The notes beneath the pieces were generated by a model, which saw only the letters and a program-made list of their open reading frames with translations, had not been told where the DNA came from and ran no database searches. Position numbers and translations under genes: made by a program. This document shows, piece after piece, positions 27,514-37,653 of a stretch of DNA of 64,000 nucleotides; the stretch's first letter is position 1; the number at the start of each line of letters is the position of its first letter. The DNA comes from Nostoc sp. S13 (GTDB taxonomy: Bacteria > Cyanobacteriota > Cyanobacteriia > Cyanobacteriales > Nostocaceae): the NCBI RefSeq assembly GCF_029379315.1, contig NZ_JAQYWQ010000004.1, forward strand, positions 62,001 to 126,000, read 5' to 3'.

Positions 27514-29070
27514 ATGACAACAACTATTGAAACCTCATTTCCTGATGCACCAAGTAGCACCCCGGTGTTAGAAATGCAAGGGATTACGAAACGATTTCAT
27601 GGTGTATCTGCGCTCCAAAATGTTAATCTGACGATTTATCCGGGAGAAGTTCACGCCCTCATGGGTGAAAACGGAGCAGGCAAAAGCACATTGATGAAAA
27701 TCCTGGCTGGGGCTTACATTGCCGATGAAGGAGAAATTCGCATCAATGGTCAACCCTTAAAAATTACCGATCCGGCGACAGCACGCAAGTCGGGTATTAA
27801 TCTCATTTATCAAGAGCTGAATGTTGCACCTAATTTAACCGTTACCGAAAATATGTTTATGGGTAGCGAGTTACAGCGAGGTCAGTTTTTAGACCGCAAA
27901 GGGATGCTACTGGAAGCAGAGGAAGTGCTGGAAAGCCTTGGAGCCAATTTTACAGCGCAGACTATAGTTGGTACTTTGTCAATCGCCGAACAGCAGCAAG
28001 TAGAAATTGCGCGGGCACTGAAAGACAAAAGCCGTGTTTTGGTGATGGATGAGCCAACAGCAGCACTATCTGACCGTGAGACTGAGCATTTGTTTGAGGT
28101 AATTCGCAAACTGCGGAATGATGGCATTGCGATTATTTACATCAGCCATCGTATGGAAGAAATCTATGCCTTAGCTGACCGGATTAGCGTGTTGCGTGAT
28201 GGTCAATATATTGGCAGTCTCACACGCAGTGAAATTTCTCCACAGCGATTGGTACAGATGATGGTCGGTCGCTCCATGCAAGACTTTTATGAACATCAAC
28301 GGCAAATGAATCCTGGCCCAGTCGTGCTGGAAGTCAGAAATATGAGCGACGCGCGTAAGAAGATTGAGCCAGCTAGTTTTAAAGTTCATGCTGGAGAAAT
28401 TGTTGGTTTAGCAGGGCTGGTTGGTGCAGGACGCACAGAACTATCCCGGCTGATTTTTGGTGCTGACCGCAAGGCCAGTGGTGAAGTATTCTTGAATGGC
28501 AAAAAACTGGAAATTAATACGCCCAGTGATGCTATTGCTGCGGGAATTGGCTACGTCCCGGAAGACCGCAAAGACCAAGGTTTATTTCTGGAGATGAGTG
28601 CCCGGAAGAATATTGCCATCAACACACTCAAGCAGGATGCAAAGGCTGGAATTGTTAACTGGCCTTCAGTTAATCGGCTATCAACAGACGCGGTGGAAAA
28701 CTTTAATATCCGCCTGGCCAATTTGGAAATTAGAGCGCTCGATCTTTCTGGTGGTAATCAACAGAAGCTACTACTAGCGCGTTGGTTAGCCATAAAGCCA
28801 AGAGTATTGATGTTAGATGAACCGACACGCGGCGTAGATATCGGTGCCAAAAGCGAAATTTACCGAATTATGAGCGAATTGGCAGCGCAAGGTGTTGCTA
28901 TTTTAATGGTTTCCAGCGAACTATCGGAGATTGTCGGCATGAGCGATCGCGTCTTAGTGATGCGAGAAGGACAGTTGGTAGGCGAACTGGATGGCAGTCT
29001 TGGTCAAGAAATCACCCAAGAAAAGATTATGCACTATGCAACTGGAGCATCGGAGGTATTAGCATCATGA
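27514..29070 (+). CDS. Sugar ABC transporter ATP-binding protein, RbsA type
   Basis: 518 residues with two ABC domains. The first has Walker [10 protein letters not shown] and signature [15 protein letters not shown] with [12 protein letters not shown]. The second has the degenerate P-loop [12 protein letters not shown] and signature [15 protein letters not shown] with [16 protein letters not shown], as in RbsA/XylG/MglA. It energises uptake of the sugar delivered by the two binding lipoproteins. I start at the ATG at 27514: an AGGAG lies 6 bp before it, whereas the ATG at 27508 directly abuts that site. The stop overlaps the permease start as ATGA. Confidence 0.92.
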   Translation: MTTTIETSFPDAPSSTPVLEMQGITKRFHGVSALQNVNLTIYPGEVHALMGENGAGKSTLMKILAGAYIADEGEIRINGQPLKITDPATARKSGINLIYQELNVAPNLTVTENMFMGSELQRGQFLDRKGMLLEAEEVLESLGANFTAQTIVGTLSIAEQQQVEIARALKDKSRVLVMDEPTAALSDRETEHLFEVIRKLRNDGIAIIYISHRMEEIYALADRISVLRDGQYIGSLTRSEISPQRLVQMMVGRSMQDFYEHQRQMNPGPVVLEVRNMSDARKKIEPASFKVHAGEIVGLAGLVGAGRTELSRLIFGADRKASGEVFLNGKKLEINTPSDAIAAGIGYVPEDRKDQGLFLEMSARKNIAINTLKQDAKAGIVNWPSVNRLSTDAVENFNIRLANLEIRALDLSGGNQQKLLLARWLAIKPRVLMLDEPTRGVDIGAKSEIYRIMSELAAQGVAILMVSSELSEIVGMSDRVLVMREGQLVGELDGSLGQEITQEKIMHYATGASEVLAS

Positions 29071-30065
29071 GTCAGACAGTCAGACCGCCTACCAATAAAT
29101 TAGACAACAACCCCGTATCCTGCAACCAGAAATCAATTAGCACTTTCCTGCAAGTTGCGGGTATTCTGCCAATCCTAGTAATTATCTGCATCTTATTTGC
29201 ATTCCTTTCTCCCAACTTCCTGACTGGCGGTAACATCGTTAATATCTTGCGTCAGGCATCAATCAATATTGTGCTGGCGACAGGAATGACCTTTGTGATT
29301 CTCACCGGAGGTATTGACCTTTCAGTTGGGTCAATCTTAGCTGTTTCTGCCGTAGTTGCGTTGCTGGTATCGCTACTGCCAGCTTTAAGTTGGGCGGCCG
29401 TACCTGCTGCTTTGCTGGCAGGATTGCTTTTAGGCTTAGTCAATGGCGCTCTCATCACCTTCTTGGATGTGCCACCTTTTATTGTTACCTTGGGTTCACT
29501 GACTGCCTTGCGGGGTGTAGCCTTTTTGGTTGCCAAGGGGACAACGCTGATTAACCGGGACATCAATTTTGCTTGGGTGGGTAATAGTTATGTCGGCCCT
29601 CTGCCGTGGCTAGTAATCATTGCGCTACTGACCGTAATCGCTAGCTGGTTTGTGTTGCGACAAACTGTTTTAGGAGTGCAGATATATGCTGTCGGTGGTA
29701 ACGAGCGGGCAGCGAGATTAACTGGAATTAAAGTTAATCGTGTATTGCTATTCGTCTATGGTATTAGTGGATTACTCGCAGGTTTAGCCGGAATCATGAG
29801 TGCTAGCCGTCTTTATAGTGCTAGTGGCGTATTAGGTCAAGGTTATGAATTAGATGCGATCGCAGCTGTTATTCTTGGTGGAACCAGCTTCACAGGCGGT
29901 ATTGGTACCATTGGCGGCACACTTTTAGGTGCATTAATCATTGCTATTCTCAACAATGGTTTAACTCTGTTGAACCTCTCTTACTTCTGGCAATTAGTCG
30001 TCAAAGGACTAGTAATTATTTTGGCAGTTATGATTGACCGACTCCGCAGACGTTCCAGACGTTGA
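29067..30065 (+). CDS. Sugar ABC transporter permease, RbsC type
   Basis: 332 residues, about eight to ten membrane helices. Family features: [22 protein letters not shown] near the N-terminus, [30 protein letters not shown] and the cytoplasmic loop [15 protein letters not shown], followed by [19 protein letters not shown]. This is the single permease of ribose-type importers, acting as a dimer with the RbsA-type ATPase whose stop codon overlaps its start by 4 bp (translational coupling). Confidence 0.92.
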   Translation: MSQTVRPPTNKLDNNPVSCNQKSISTFLQVAGILPILVIICILFAFLSPNFLTGGNIVNILRQASINIVLATGMTFVILTGGIDLSVGSILAVSAVVALLVSLLPALSWAAVPAALLAGLLLGLVNGALITFLDVPPFIVTLGSLTALRGVAFLVAKGTTLINRDINFAWVGNSYVGPLPWLVIIALLTVIASWFVLRQTVLGVQIYAVGGNERAARLTGIKVNRVLLFVYGISGLLAGLAGIMSASRLYSASGVLGQGYELDAIAAVILGGTSFTGGIGTIGGTLLGALIIAILNNGLTLLNLSYFWQLVVKGLVIILAVMIDRLRRRSRR

Positions 30066-30084
30066 AGTATCAAAGGGACTGGGG

Positions 30085-30165
30085 CGCCGAGAATAACTAA
30101 CTAATGCCCAATGCCCCATGCCCAATTCCCAATGCCCAATGCCCCATCCCCAATGCCCAATATAT
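30085..30165. repeat. Heptamer repeats (CCCAATG type)
   Basis: Runs of CCCAATG / CCCCATG between the permease and MFS genes. The same type, inverted, occurs at 39510-39590 and 46556-46612. These are the short tandemly repeated sequences common in filamentous cyanobacteria. Confidence 0.9.
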
Positions 30166-30170
30166 AAACT

Positions 30171-31571
30171 ATGTCTTCCACTACTGTTCGTCGTAAATCC
30201 AACACGTTTTATGTCATTTTGATTGCTGGTGCTGCTGCCCTCGGCGGCTTTCTGTTCGGTTTTGATACCGCAGTTATCAACGGCGCGGTTTTATCTATAG
30301 CAAAAGCTTTTAACATCAGTAGTTGGGTAACAGGGCTAGCAGTGTCCCTAGCGTTGCTGGGTTCTGCGGTAGGAGCTTTCTTTGCCGGACAGATTGCAGA
30401 CCGTTATGGTCGAGTCAAGGCAATGGTGGTCGCTTCGGTGTTATTTACTATCAGTGCCATTGGCTCTGGGCTTGCCTTCAGTATCTGGGATTTTATTTTT
30501 TGGCGACTATTAGGTGGGATTGGAATTGGCGTTGCTAGCGTCATCGCCCCAGCTTACATTGCGGAATGTTCTCCCACTCATTTGCGCGGAAGGTTAGGAT
30601 CTCTGCAACAATTAGCGATCGTAGTCGGAATTTTTGTCGCCTTATTAAGCGACTACTTTATCGCTGTGTCAGCAGGTTCAGCAGACTCGCCATTTTTGTT
30701 TGGGGTTGCAGCCTGGCGCTGGATGTTTTGGACAGCAGTCCCACCAGCAGTATTCTACGGGATGGTGGCTTTTACAATTCCTGAATCTCCCCGTTACTTA
30801 GTTGCCAAAGGACGAGAACCAGAAGCTGCTAGCGTTTTGACCAAGATTTTGGGGGGTGATGTGCTGCCAAAAATCGAAGAAATTCGGCAGACAGTGCTTC
30901 GTGAACGCCAGCCTAAGTTTTCTGACATGTTGGGTAGAAGTGGCGGACTCCTGCCCATTGTTTGGATAGGAATAGGCTTATCTGTATTACAGCAATTTGT
31001 TGGTATTAATGTAATCTTCTACTACAGCAGCGTTTTGTGGCGGGCAGTCGGGTTTTCCGAAAAAGATTCCCTAACAATCACAGTGATTACAGGAGCCGTC
31101 AACATTATTACAACATTGATTGCGATCGCCTTCGTGGATAAATTTGGTCGCAAGCCCTTGCTCATACTAGGGTCGATTGGCATGACCTTGACCTTGGGGA
31201 CGATGGCTTATCTTTTTGGCAATGCTCCCCTCGATGCTGCTGGCAACCCCAATCTCACCGGAAGCGCAGGTACAGTCGCTCTCATCGCAGCCAACCTTTA
31301 TGTGTTTTGCTTCGGTTTCTCCTGGGGGCCAGTGGTTTGGGTGCTGTTAGGAGAAATGTTTAATAACAAAATTCGAGCTGCTGCACTTTCAGTTGCTGCT
31401 GCCATGCAATGGGTTGCCAACTTCGTTATTTCCACAACATTTCCTCCCATACTGCAATATTTCGGTCTAGGTTCTGCCTATGGACTCTATACAATTGCCG
31501 CAGCGACCTCATTCTTTTTCATTCTCTTTTTTATTAAAGAAACCAAAGGAATTGAGTTAGAAGATATGTAA
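30171..31571 (+). CDS. MFS sugar porter
   Basis: 466 residues with about 12 membrane helices. Sugar-porter signatures are present: GGFLFGFDTAVINGAV in helix 1, DRYGRVKAM after helix 2, ECSPTHLRGRLGSLQQL, PESPRYLVAKGR in the central loop, QQFVGINVIFYYSSVLW in helix 7, DKFGRKPLL, and SWGPVVWVLLGEMF in helix 10. The family imports hexoses, pentoses or inositol with protons. Its place in the inositol/glucuronate island makes it a second uptake route, possibly for inositol, but substrate cannot be read from sequence. It lies 105 bp after the ABC permease gene, separated by heptamer repeats. Confidence 0.92.
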   Translation: MSSTTVRRKSNTFYVILIAGAAALGGFLFGFDTAVINGAVLSIAKAFNISSWVTGLAVSLALLGSAVGAFFAGQIADRYGRVKAMVVASVLFTISAIGSGLAFSIWDFIFWRLLGGIGIGVASVIAPAYIAECSPTHLRGRLGSLQQLAIVVGIFVALLSDYFIAVSAGSADSPFLFGVAAWRWMFWTAVPPAVFYGMVAFTIPESPRYLVAKGREPEAASVLTKILGGDVLPKIEEIRQTVLRERQPKFSDMLGRSGGLLPIVWIGIGLSVLQQFVGINVIFYYSSVLWRAVGFSEKDSLTITVITGAVNIITTLIAIAFVDKFGRKPLLILGSIGMTLTLGTMAYLFGNAPLDAAGNPNLTGSAGTVALIAANLYVFCFGFSWGPVVWVLLGEMFNNKIRAAALSVAAAMQWVANFVISTTFPPILQYFGLGSAYGLYTIAAATSFFFILFFIKETKGIELEDM

Positions 31572-31738
31572 TTCGTAATTCATAGTCCTGATTTTGCCAT
31601 AAGTATTATCACAGGTTAAGGGAGTTCGTAGTAAGTACTTTAGTACTTAGATAAGGGTTAGAGCTACCCACTACGAACTTATCAAAATTAATTTGGTGAA
31701 CTAAATACAAACTCTCGCTTCAGTCAATCACTAAAAAG

Positions 31739-32785
31739 ATGGAAACTATCAATACGGCTCTTTGTTCTTCTGGTTTGTCTGGAATGGTATTTCATGCGCC
31801 GTTTATTGATTTGCATCCCGGATTTAAATTAGCCGGTTCTTGGGAAAGAAGCAAAAAGCTAATACAGCAACATTATCCTGGAGTAAAAAGCTATCCTTCT
31901 TTGGAAGCATTACTAGCAGATGAGCAAGTAATATTGGTGGTGGTAAATACACCCACTTATACGCATTACGATTATACTAAACAGGCTTTGCTTGCAGATA
32001 AACATGTAGTAGTAGAAAAAGCATTCACCACAACGGTAGCAGAAGCCGAAAAGCTGAAAGACTTGGCACAACAACAAGGAAGGAAATTATCTGTATATCA
32101 AAATCGCAGGTGGGATAGTGATTTTAAAACAGTTAAAAAAATTGTACAGGAAGGCTTGCTAGGTGATATTGTTGAAGCAGAATTTCAACTTCAAAAATAT
32201 AAACCAACTCTCAGCCATAAACAACATGTAGAAGTTCCAAGTCCAGGGGCAGGAACATTAAACAATTTAGGCCCACACTTAATAGATCAGGCTTTGCATT
32301 TATTTGGAATGCCTGATGCTGTTTTTGCAGACATCCGCATAACCAGGCTGCGATCGCAGGTAGATGATTGTTTTGAGTTGATACTATACTACGACAAACT
32401 GCGCGTCAAATTAAAAGCAAGTTTCCTTGTGCGTGAGCCTGCACCTGCCTATATCATACATGGCACTAAGGGTTCTTTTCTTAAAAGCAGGGCCGATAAA
32501 CAAGAAGAGTATTTAGTAGCGGGTATAAAGCCTAACACACTTGATTGGTATACAGAGCCGGAAAGTGAATATGGCTTGCTTCATACAGAAAAAGACACAA
32601 AAGTAATTCGGGAAAAAGTTAAAAGCTCACAGGGCAGTTATTTAGGTTATTACGATGCGGTATACAAATCCATTGTTAATAATCAGCCAATTGCTGTTAC
32701 TGCTGAAGACGGAATTAATGTAATGCGGATTATAGAAGCGGCTACTAAAAGCAGCAATGAGCAAAAAGTTATAGCGCTGCTTTAA
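31739..32785 (+). CDS. Gfo/Idh/MocA family oxidoreductase
   Basis: 348 residues. N-terminal nucleotide-binding fold starting INTALCSSGLSGMVFHAPFI, then VVNTPTYTHYDYTKQALLADKHVVVEKAFTTT, where the EKAF lysine is the conserved catalytic lysine region, YQNRRWDSDF, and a C-terminal beta-sheet domain with NNLGPHLIDQALHLFGMP. The family oxidises or reduces cyclitols and sugars; an inositol- or sugar-related dehydrogenase fits the island. The wording is closer to Bacteroidota members I remember than to typical cyanobacterial ones, and codon use looks somewhat more AT-rich, so horizontal acquisition is possible. A standard IolG role is not established. Confidence 0.85.
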   Translation: METINTALCSSGLSGMVFHAPFIDLHPGFKLAGSWERSKKLIQQHYPGVKSYPSLEALLADEQVILVVVNTPTYTHYDYTKQALLADKHVVVEKAFTTTVAEAEKLKDLAQQQGRKLSVYQNRRWDSDFKTVKKIVQEGLLGDIVEAEFQLQKYKPTLSHKQHVEVPSPGAGTLNNLGPHLIDQALHLFGMPDAVFADIRITRLRSQVDDCFELILYYDKLRVKLKASFLVREPAPAYIIHGTKGSFLKSRADKQEEYLVAGIKPNTLDWYTEPESEYGLLHTEKDTKVIREKVKSSQGSYLGYYDAVYKSIVNNQPIAVTAEDGINVMRIIEAATKSSNEQKVIALL

Positions 32786-33144
32786 GTGACCTTAAACCTC
32801 AACTCAAAATATGTAATTTTAACAAAGTATGTTCAGTTTAATTCCCCTGCCTCTATAGGCAGCAGGAATTGAACGCCTAATTCAAATCCCCGTCACAAAA
32901 CGTAATTGCGAATTGCGAATTGCTTTAATGCTGATTAGCTGATAATCTAATACAGTTCAGTTAAGGGTTTCTTCCTTCTCTTCCTTTGCGTTCTTTGCGT
33001 CCTTAGCGGTTCGTTAAAAAATTAACTTCGACAAAGAATTAAGCCTTAACTCAAGCGTATTAGCTCATAATCTCGAAGCTTTTGTTCGACTGCAATCTCT
33101 TTAGTTACAAAGTCAAAATTCAACCATTTTCAAATAATAAGCCA
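32786..33144. other. Gene-free spacer with a dispersed repeat
   Basis: About 32951-33072 is a repeat beginning ACAGTTCAGTTAAG and containing CTTCTCTTCCTTTGCG and GCGGTTCGTTAAAAAA, shared with 46704-46985 and partly with 49732-49775. The rest probably contains the porin promoter. A possible in-frame upstream start for the porin at 33082 is considered unlikely. Confidence 0.6.
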
Positions 33145-34758
33145 ATGCTAAAAATTATTTTTCATAGTTTTTTCATCTTCTTTTTGGCAATTCCAGCAGT
33201 TTGGGCAGCACCTCCTGAAGATGATTCTAATGCAGCAGATGCTAATAGGAATTTGCAGGGACAAGTCAATTCTGTTTCCCAGTTTTCCGATATTAAACCG
33301 AGTGATTGGGCATTCCAAGCACTGCAATCGCTAGTGGAACGTTATGGCTGTATTGCAGGTTATCCTGATGCAACCTATCGCGGCAACCGTGCTTTGAGTC
33401 GTTATGAGTTTGCAGCTGGTTTAAATGCCTGCTTAGACCGGATTAATGAATTAATTGCTGCGGGTACTAATGATTTAGTCAAGAAAGAAGATTTGGCAGT
33501 GCTGCAAAATTTGCAAACAGAGTTTGCAGCAGAATTGACAACTCTGCGTGGGCGGGTGGATACGCTGGAAGCACATACAGCAACGCTGGAGGGGCAGCAA
33601 TTTTCCACCACTACCAGGCTGAATGCTCAAATTATTACCGCCATTAGTGATACCTTTGGTAATAGAGTCGGTGGAAATCGCGATGAATCCCGTATCTACT
33701 TTGCAAATCGCGGTCGTCTCAACTTTGAGAGCAGCTTCACCGGCAAAGATTTGTTGCGAGTCCGGCTGGAGTTTGGCAACTTTACGAATTCCAATGGCTC
33801 AAGCCAAATTGCCGCAGCCACAGGCACAGGGATGACACGCCTGAACTTCGATTATGACAGCAACGATACACTTTTTGTTCCCCACATCCGTTACTACTTC
33901 CCAGTCGGTGATTCTCTTAACTTCGTTGTTGGGCCCACAGGCATTGGTTACACCGATATTTCAACCACCGTCACTCCCGCCACAATCGCTGACGACGGCA
34001 ATGGGGTTCTCTCACTTTTTGGGTCATACAGTCCCTTATTCCGGCGAGGTGGCGGCGGTGCAGCCGCTAACTGGAACATTAGCAAAGACTTGATTCTCAC
34101 CTTGGGCTATTTAGCAAGCAGTCCCAATGTCCCATCGGCTAGCAACGGCTTGTTTGATGGCGGTTACAACGCCCTGGCGCACTTAGCTTATTATGGTAAG
34201 CAAGGAGCCATTGGTGTGGCCTACTCTCATGGCTATAGCCCTGCTGGAGTAGTCGATATCGCTGCTGGGACGGGTAGTGCGCTGTCAAACGCTCCCTTTG
34301 GCAACAACATTGCTACTTCCAACGATATTGTCGGCGCACAGGGATTCTATCGCTTTTCCCCGAATTTCCAAATCCACGCTTGGGGTGGATATATCTGGGC
34401 AAATGCCAAGAACTCTGGTTTGAGTGATATTTCCAATGGCAGAGGTGGGACAGATTCTGTATTTGTGAACAGTGGTGACAATGCCAATGTCTGGTTTGGG
34501 GCGATTGGGATGTCGTTTCCAGATGTCGGGGGTAGGGGTAACTTGCCGGGAATTCTCTTTGGTATACCGCCGCGTGTCTCTAACAGTGATGTTCGTCAAG
34601 ACCGAGACAACGCTTATCATATCGAAGCATTCTATCGCTACCGACTAAATGATAATATCTCAGTGACTCCTGGTTTTTGGGTGATTCTCAACCCGGAAAA
34701 CGACAGCAGAAATGATACGCAGTATGTGGGTGTGATTCGCACAACCTTTGATTTTTGA
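33145..34758 (+). CDS. SLH-domain outer-membrane porin (OprB-like)
   Basis: 537 residues from the ATG at 33145, which gives a proper signal peptide (MLKIIFHSFFIFFLAIPAVWA). An SLH domain follows (about 45-105: QFSDIKPSDWAFQALQSLVERYG, GYPDATYRGNRALSRYEFAAGL), then a short coiled coil (LTTLRGRVDTLEAHTATLEGQ) and a beta-barrel (about 165-537) ending in aromatic FDF, as outer-membrane proteins do. Cyanobacterial SLH porins carry sugars or inorganic ions across the outer membrane. As the last gene of the catabolic island it may admit the sugar or cyclitol used there. Confidence 0.88.
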   Translation: MLKIIFHSFFIFFLAIPAVWAAPPEDDSNAADANRNLQGQVNSVSQFSDIKPSDWAFQALQSLVERYGCIAGYPDATYRGNRALSRYEFAAGLNACLDRINELIAAGTNDLVKKEDLAVLQNLQTEFAAELTTLRGRVDTLEAHTATLEGQQFSTTTRLNAQIITAISDTFGNRVGGNRDESRIYFANRGRLNFESSFTGKDLLRVRLEFGNFTNSNGSSQIAAATGTGMTRLNFDYDSNDTLFVPHIRYYFPVGDSLNFVVGPTGIGYTDISTTVTPATIADDGNGVLSLFGSYSPLFRRGGGGAAANWNISKDLILTLGYLASSPNVPSASNGLFDGGYNALAHLAYYGKQGAIGVAYSHGYSPAGVVDIAAGTGSALSNAPFGNNIATSNDIVGAQGFYRFSPNFQIHAWGGYIWANAKNSGLSDISNGRGGTDSVFVNSGDNANVWFGAIGMSFPDVGGRGNLPGILFGIPPRVSNSDVRQDRDNAYHIEAFYRYRLNDNISVTPGFWVILNPENDSRNDTQYVGVIRTTFDF

Positions 34759-34760
34759 AG

Positions 34761-34845
34761 AAGAAGTCAGAATTCAGAATTCAGAATTCAGAAGTCAGAA
34801 GTCAGAATTCAGAAGTCAGAATTCAGAATTCAGAATTCAGAATCA
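34761..34845. repeat. Short tandem repeats of AGAATTC / AGAAGTC type
   Basis: About nine near-copies of CAGAATTCAGAAGT-like units directly after the porin stop codon. Low-complexity repeat found in other spacers here (for example near 53330 and 47680); no gene. Confidence 0.85.
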
Positions 34846-34893
34846 ATACTTCGGCATACTTCGACTGCGCTCAGTACAAGAGGCTCAGTAACT

Positions 34894-35133
34894 TTACCAA
34901 GTTGGGTCACTAAACAAATTAATCGTCAATTCTTCGCGTGGCGGTACTGCGGTGATACAAGCGCGGATGATCTCTCCATCCTCTAATTCGACGGTGCAAG
35001 CGTGACAAGACCCCATGAGACAACCTGTGGGAATAAATACCCCAGCCCGGTCTGCTACATCTAACAGGGCTTCTCCCACCTCAGCATCTACTGTGACATC
35101 ATCTGGTAAAAAGCGGACACGAACAATCATCAA
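34894..35133 (-). CDS. 2Fe-2S ferredoxin, plant type
   Basis: 79 residues. The cluster ligands are Cys38, Cys43, Cys46 and Cys59 (C-X4-C-X2-C-X12-C), typical of plant-type [2Fe-2S] ferredoxins. It is shorter than photosynthetic PetF (about 98) and lacks the usual C-terminal tail, so it is one of the specialised small ferredoxins. The context (cobyric acid synthase 115 bp upstream in the same direction) may mean co-transcription, but no partner enzyme is certain. Confidence 0.9.
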   Translation of the reverse strand: MMIVRVRFLPDDVTVDAEVGEALLDVADRAGVFIPTGCLMGSCHACTVELEDGEIIRACITAVPPREELTINLFSDPTW

Positions 35134-35247
35134 TATTACGCATTTAATTTAATATTGTCATTTGTCAGTTGTCAGTTGTCCTTTGCAAATGACTAATAAC
35201 AAATGACAGTTGGAACGAAAAAATGTGCGATTTTTAAGCACTTTAGC

Positions 35248-36732
35248 TTAAGACAAAAACTGAGTTAAGTCTAAATGGCTTTCAACTTCAGTGGCTAGGG
35301 AGTCTAAAATCTGCTCTCGCTGTTCCCGGTAGTTAGCAACACCTGTGGGCAAAGATTTTAAACCTCGCTGTTGACGGAGGCGATTTAACCAAGCCCGTCG
35401 CCAAGGCCCATTGTCAAAAAGTCCGTGCAGGTAACTTCCCCACACCGATTGGCAACTATCTACTAACCCTAAATTAATATCGTCAAATAGGGCATGGTAG
35501 GATTGGGGATCTATGCCTTGCTGTTCAATGCGCGATCGCCCTTGGTGGATTTCAAAGCCATTGACTGGCAAGCCCTGTTGCGGAAAATTTGAGGTAACTT
35601 GGCGCTGGCGGGCAATTTTTTGTCCTGTAATTACAGTTCTAATTGGTAAAAGATTTAACCCCTGAAATCTGCCAGCTTGTCCCTCTATCCCTTCTGGATC
35701 AGCGATGATTTGACCGAGCATTTGATAGCCGCCGCAGATACCTAAAACTGTGCCACCGGAGGCAGCATAGTGTTGGATAGCTTCTGCCATACCGCTTTTT
35801 TGCAGCAGTAGCAAATCAGAAATTGTGGTCTTTGTACCAGGGATAATCACGGCATCAGGATGTCCCAAATCTTGCTTAGGGCTGAGGTATCTCACTGAAA
35901 CTGAGCTTTCTGATTCCAGTGGGTCAAAGTCGGTGAAGTTGGCAATTCTGGGTAAGCGGATGACGGCAATGTTGAGATCAGTTTGGGGTTTATTAGCCGA
36001 CGATTGACGTTCTAGCAGGTCAAGGGAGTCTTCTGCGGGAAAGACATCTTGTAAGTAAGGTATAACACCGATAACGGGGATACCTGTACGTTCTTCTAAC
36101 CATTTTATTCCCGGATCTAGGAGCGATCGCTGTCCTCGAAACTTGTTAATTACTACACCCTTAATTAAGGCGCGTTCATCTGGTTCTAATAACTCTAAAG
36201 TTCCAACGACATGGGCAAAAGCACCACCTCGATCAATATCAACTACTAACATCGTTGGTGCATTTAAATATTTTGCTACCCGCATATTAGTTAAGTCGCG
36301 GTGTTTGAGGTTAATCTCTGCTGGACTACCAGCACCTTCACAAACTACCAAGTCAAATTCTGTTGCTAAATGCTGTAGGGATTCTTCAATTGTCCGCCAC
36401 CCCAGTTCAAAATATTGCTCGTAGTAATCTGAGGCACTGACTTTGCCTACAGACCTACCTTTGATAATTACTTGGGAAGTCATATCCCCTTGGGGTTTAA
36501 GTAAAATTGGGTTCATTTCTACCCAAGGTACTACTCCCGCAGCCCAAGCTTGCACTGCTTGGGCATAGCCAATTTCTCCACCACTGGCAGTGACATAAGC
36601 ATTTAAAGCCATGTTTTGACCTTTAAAGGGAGCCACTCGCCAGCCACGCCGCGACAAAATGCGACAAATAGCTGTAGTTAAAAGTGATTTCCCTGCATGG
36701 GATGTTGTCCCCACCACCATAATTGATTTCAT
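35248..36732 (-). CDS. cobQ: Cobyric acid synthase
   Basis: 494 residues, the usual length of CobQ/CbiP. An N-terminal ATP-binding domain (VVGTTSHAGKS at 6-16, FKGQNMALNA, GDMTSQVII, CEGAGSPAEINL) is followed by a class I glutamine amidotransferase-like domain with the nucleophile Cys in GICGGYQMLG (about 332-341) and a late His in SYLHGLF. It amidates four side chains of adenosylcobyrinic acid a,c-diamide in cobalamin (or pseudocobalamin) synthesis. No other cobalamin gene is adjacent. Confidence 0.95.
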   Translation of the reverse strand: MKSIMVVGTTSHAGKSLLTTAICRILSRRGWRVAPFKGQNMALNAYVTASGGEIGYAQAVQAWAAGVVPWVEMNPILLKPQGDMTSQVIIKGRSVGKVSASDYYEQYFELGWRTIEESLQHLATEFDLVVCEGAGSPAEINLKHRDLTNMRVAKYLNAPTMLVVDIDRGGAFAHVVGTLELLEPDERALIKGVVINKFRGQRSLLDPGIKWLEERTGIPVIGVIPYLQDVFPAEDSLDLLERQSSANKPQTDLNIAVIRLPRIANFTDFDPLESESSVSVRYLSPKQDLGHPDAVIIPGTKTTISDLLLLQKSGMAEAIQHYAASGGTVLGICGGYQMLGQIIADPEGIEGQAGRFQGLNLLPIRTVITGQKIARQRQVTSNFPQQGLPVNGFEIHQGRSRIEQQGIDPQSYHALFDDINLGLVDSCQSVWGSYLHGLFDNGPWRRAWLNRLRQQRGLKSLPTGVANYREQREQILDSLATEVESHLDLTQFLS

Positions 36733-37044
36733 AGTCGCTATTAGTTAGTTTTTCCAGATACAGGGTGAATTTTTAGGAGCAAATAACAGGGGAGCAAGGG
36801 AAGATGAGGGAGATGAAGGAGATGAACTATACACGATGCCCAATACTTCTCTACGAGAGGCTGCGCCAACGACAAAGCTCAGTACAAGTGCCTAATACTT
36901 CAACAAAGCTCAGTACAAGTGCCCAATACTCAGCATCACAAATTTCAGTCAAATGGTTATGGTAAAGACTTCATGAATAGATGTGATGTTTCCGTATATA
37001 TTGTTCCCTTTGATTGCCTAATCCTAACTCTTTAGTTTTTTATT
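36733..37044. other. Gene-free spacer with dispersed repeats
   Basis: About 36850-36925 carries CTCTACGAGAGGCTGCGCC and two copies of AAAGCTCAGTACAAGTGCC, members of repeat families seen also near 58795 and 63260. No gene or clear promoter recognised. Confidence 0.55.
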
Positions 37045-37449
37045 CTAAAAAGGTATCCGTAACCAACGAATCACAGCATCGGATAAATGATCGCGCCATG
37101 AAGGAGTCCGCCAATTTTTTCCCTGATATTGTTCCACCAACTGCCGTCCCAAGGGAGTGAGGCGATAACTATCTGTAATTCCCTGACCATCGACTTCTCG
37201 GCGTAATATACCCACTTGGATCAGCCAGCCCAAGGCGTTGTCACACGCTAATTCTGATAAAGGGCGTTTAGTATAGCCCTGCTTGAGTCCATTTTCCAGA
37301 GCGATCGCACTCAATGAGACACTCTGGTGTCCCATGACTTCAAATAATGATAGATTAAAGGGCGAACACATTAGCGATCGCTCGGCTCTTTCTACTGTGC
37401 TCCGAGGATAGACAAAAATATTTGGGTTTTGGGAATCAACAGTAGCCAT
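37045..37449 (-). CDS. Conserved cyanobacterial protein of unknown function (Npun_F0494-like)
   Basis: 134 residues. Segments VERAERSLMCSPFNLSLF, QGYTKRPLSELACDNALGWLIQVGILRREVDGQGITDSYRLTPLGRQLV match my memory of a small protein family conserved in cyanobacteria and named after Npun_F0494. The pattern of helices followed by LRREVDGQG-TDSYRLTPLGRQL suggests a winged-helix fold, so DNA binding is possible but unproved. It stands alone, divergent from the peroxiredoxin gene 205 bp away. Confidence 0.7.
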   Translation of the reverse strand: MATVDSQNPNIFVYPRSTVERAERSLMCSPFNLSLFEVMGHQSVSLSAIALENGLKQGYTKRPLSELACDNALGWLIQVGILRREVDGQGITDSYRLTPLGRQLVEQYQGKNWRTPSWRDHLSDAVIRWLRIPF

Positions 37450-37653
37450 TGTGTATCGGGAGAAATTTTTCTTATAAAGATTAATTTCAGAATATATTTT
37501 TTCTTGTAACAGTTACCTGATTTAACCAAAATTAGTTATCTCAAGTATAGTTAACGCGATGTGCAACTTATTTTTAGAACCATAAATTAATAAATTAATG
37601 TAATAATGTAAAATTTCAAGTGCATCAACAATCTCAAACAGGAAAGGTTAATT

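Noticed and set aside
31739-32785. Naming it iolG (inositol 2-dehydrogenase)
   Set aside because: The family is broad and the sequence is not close to the IolG I remember; context alone is not enough.
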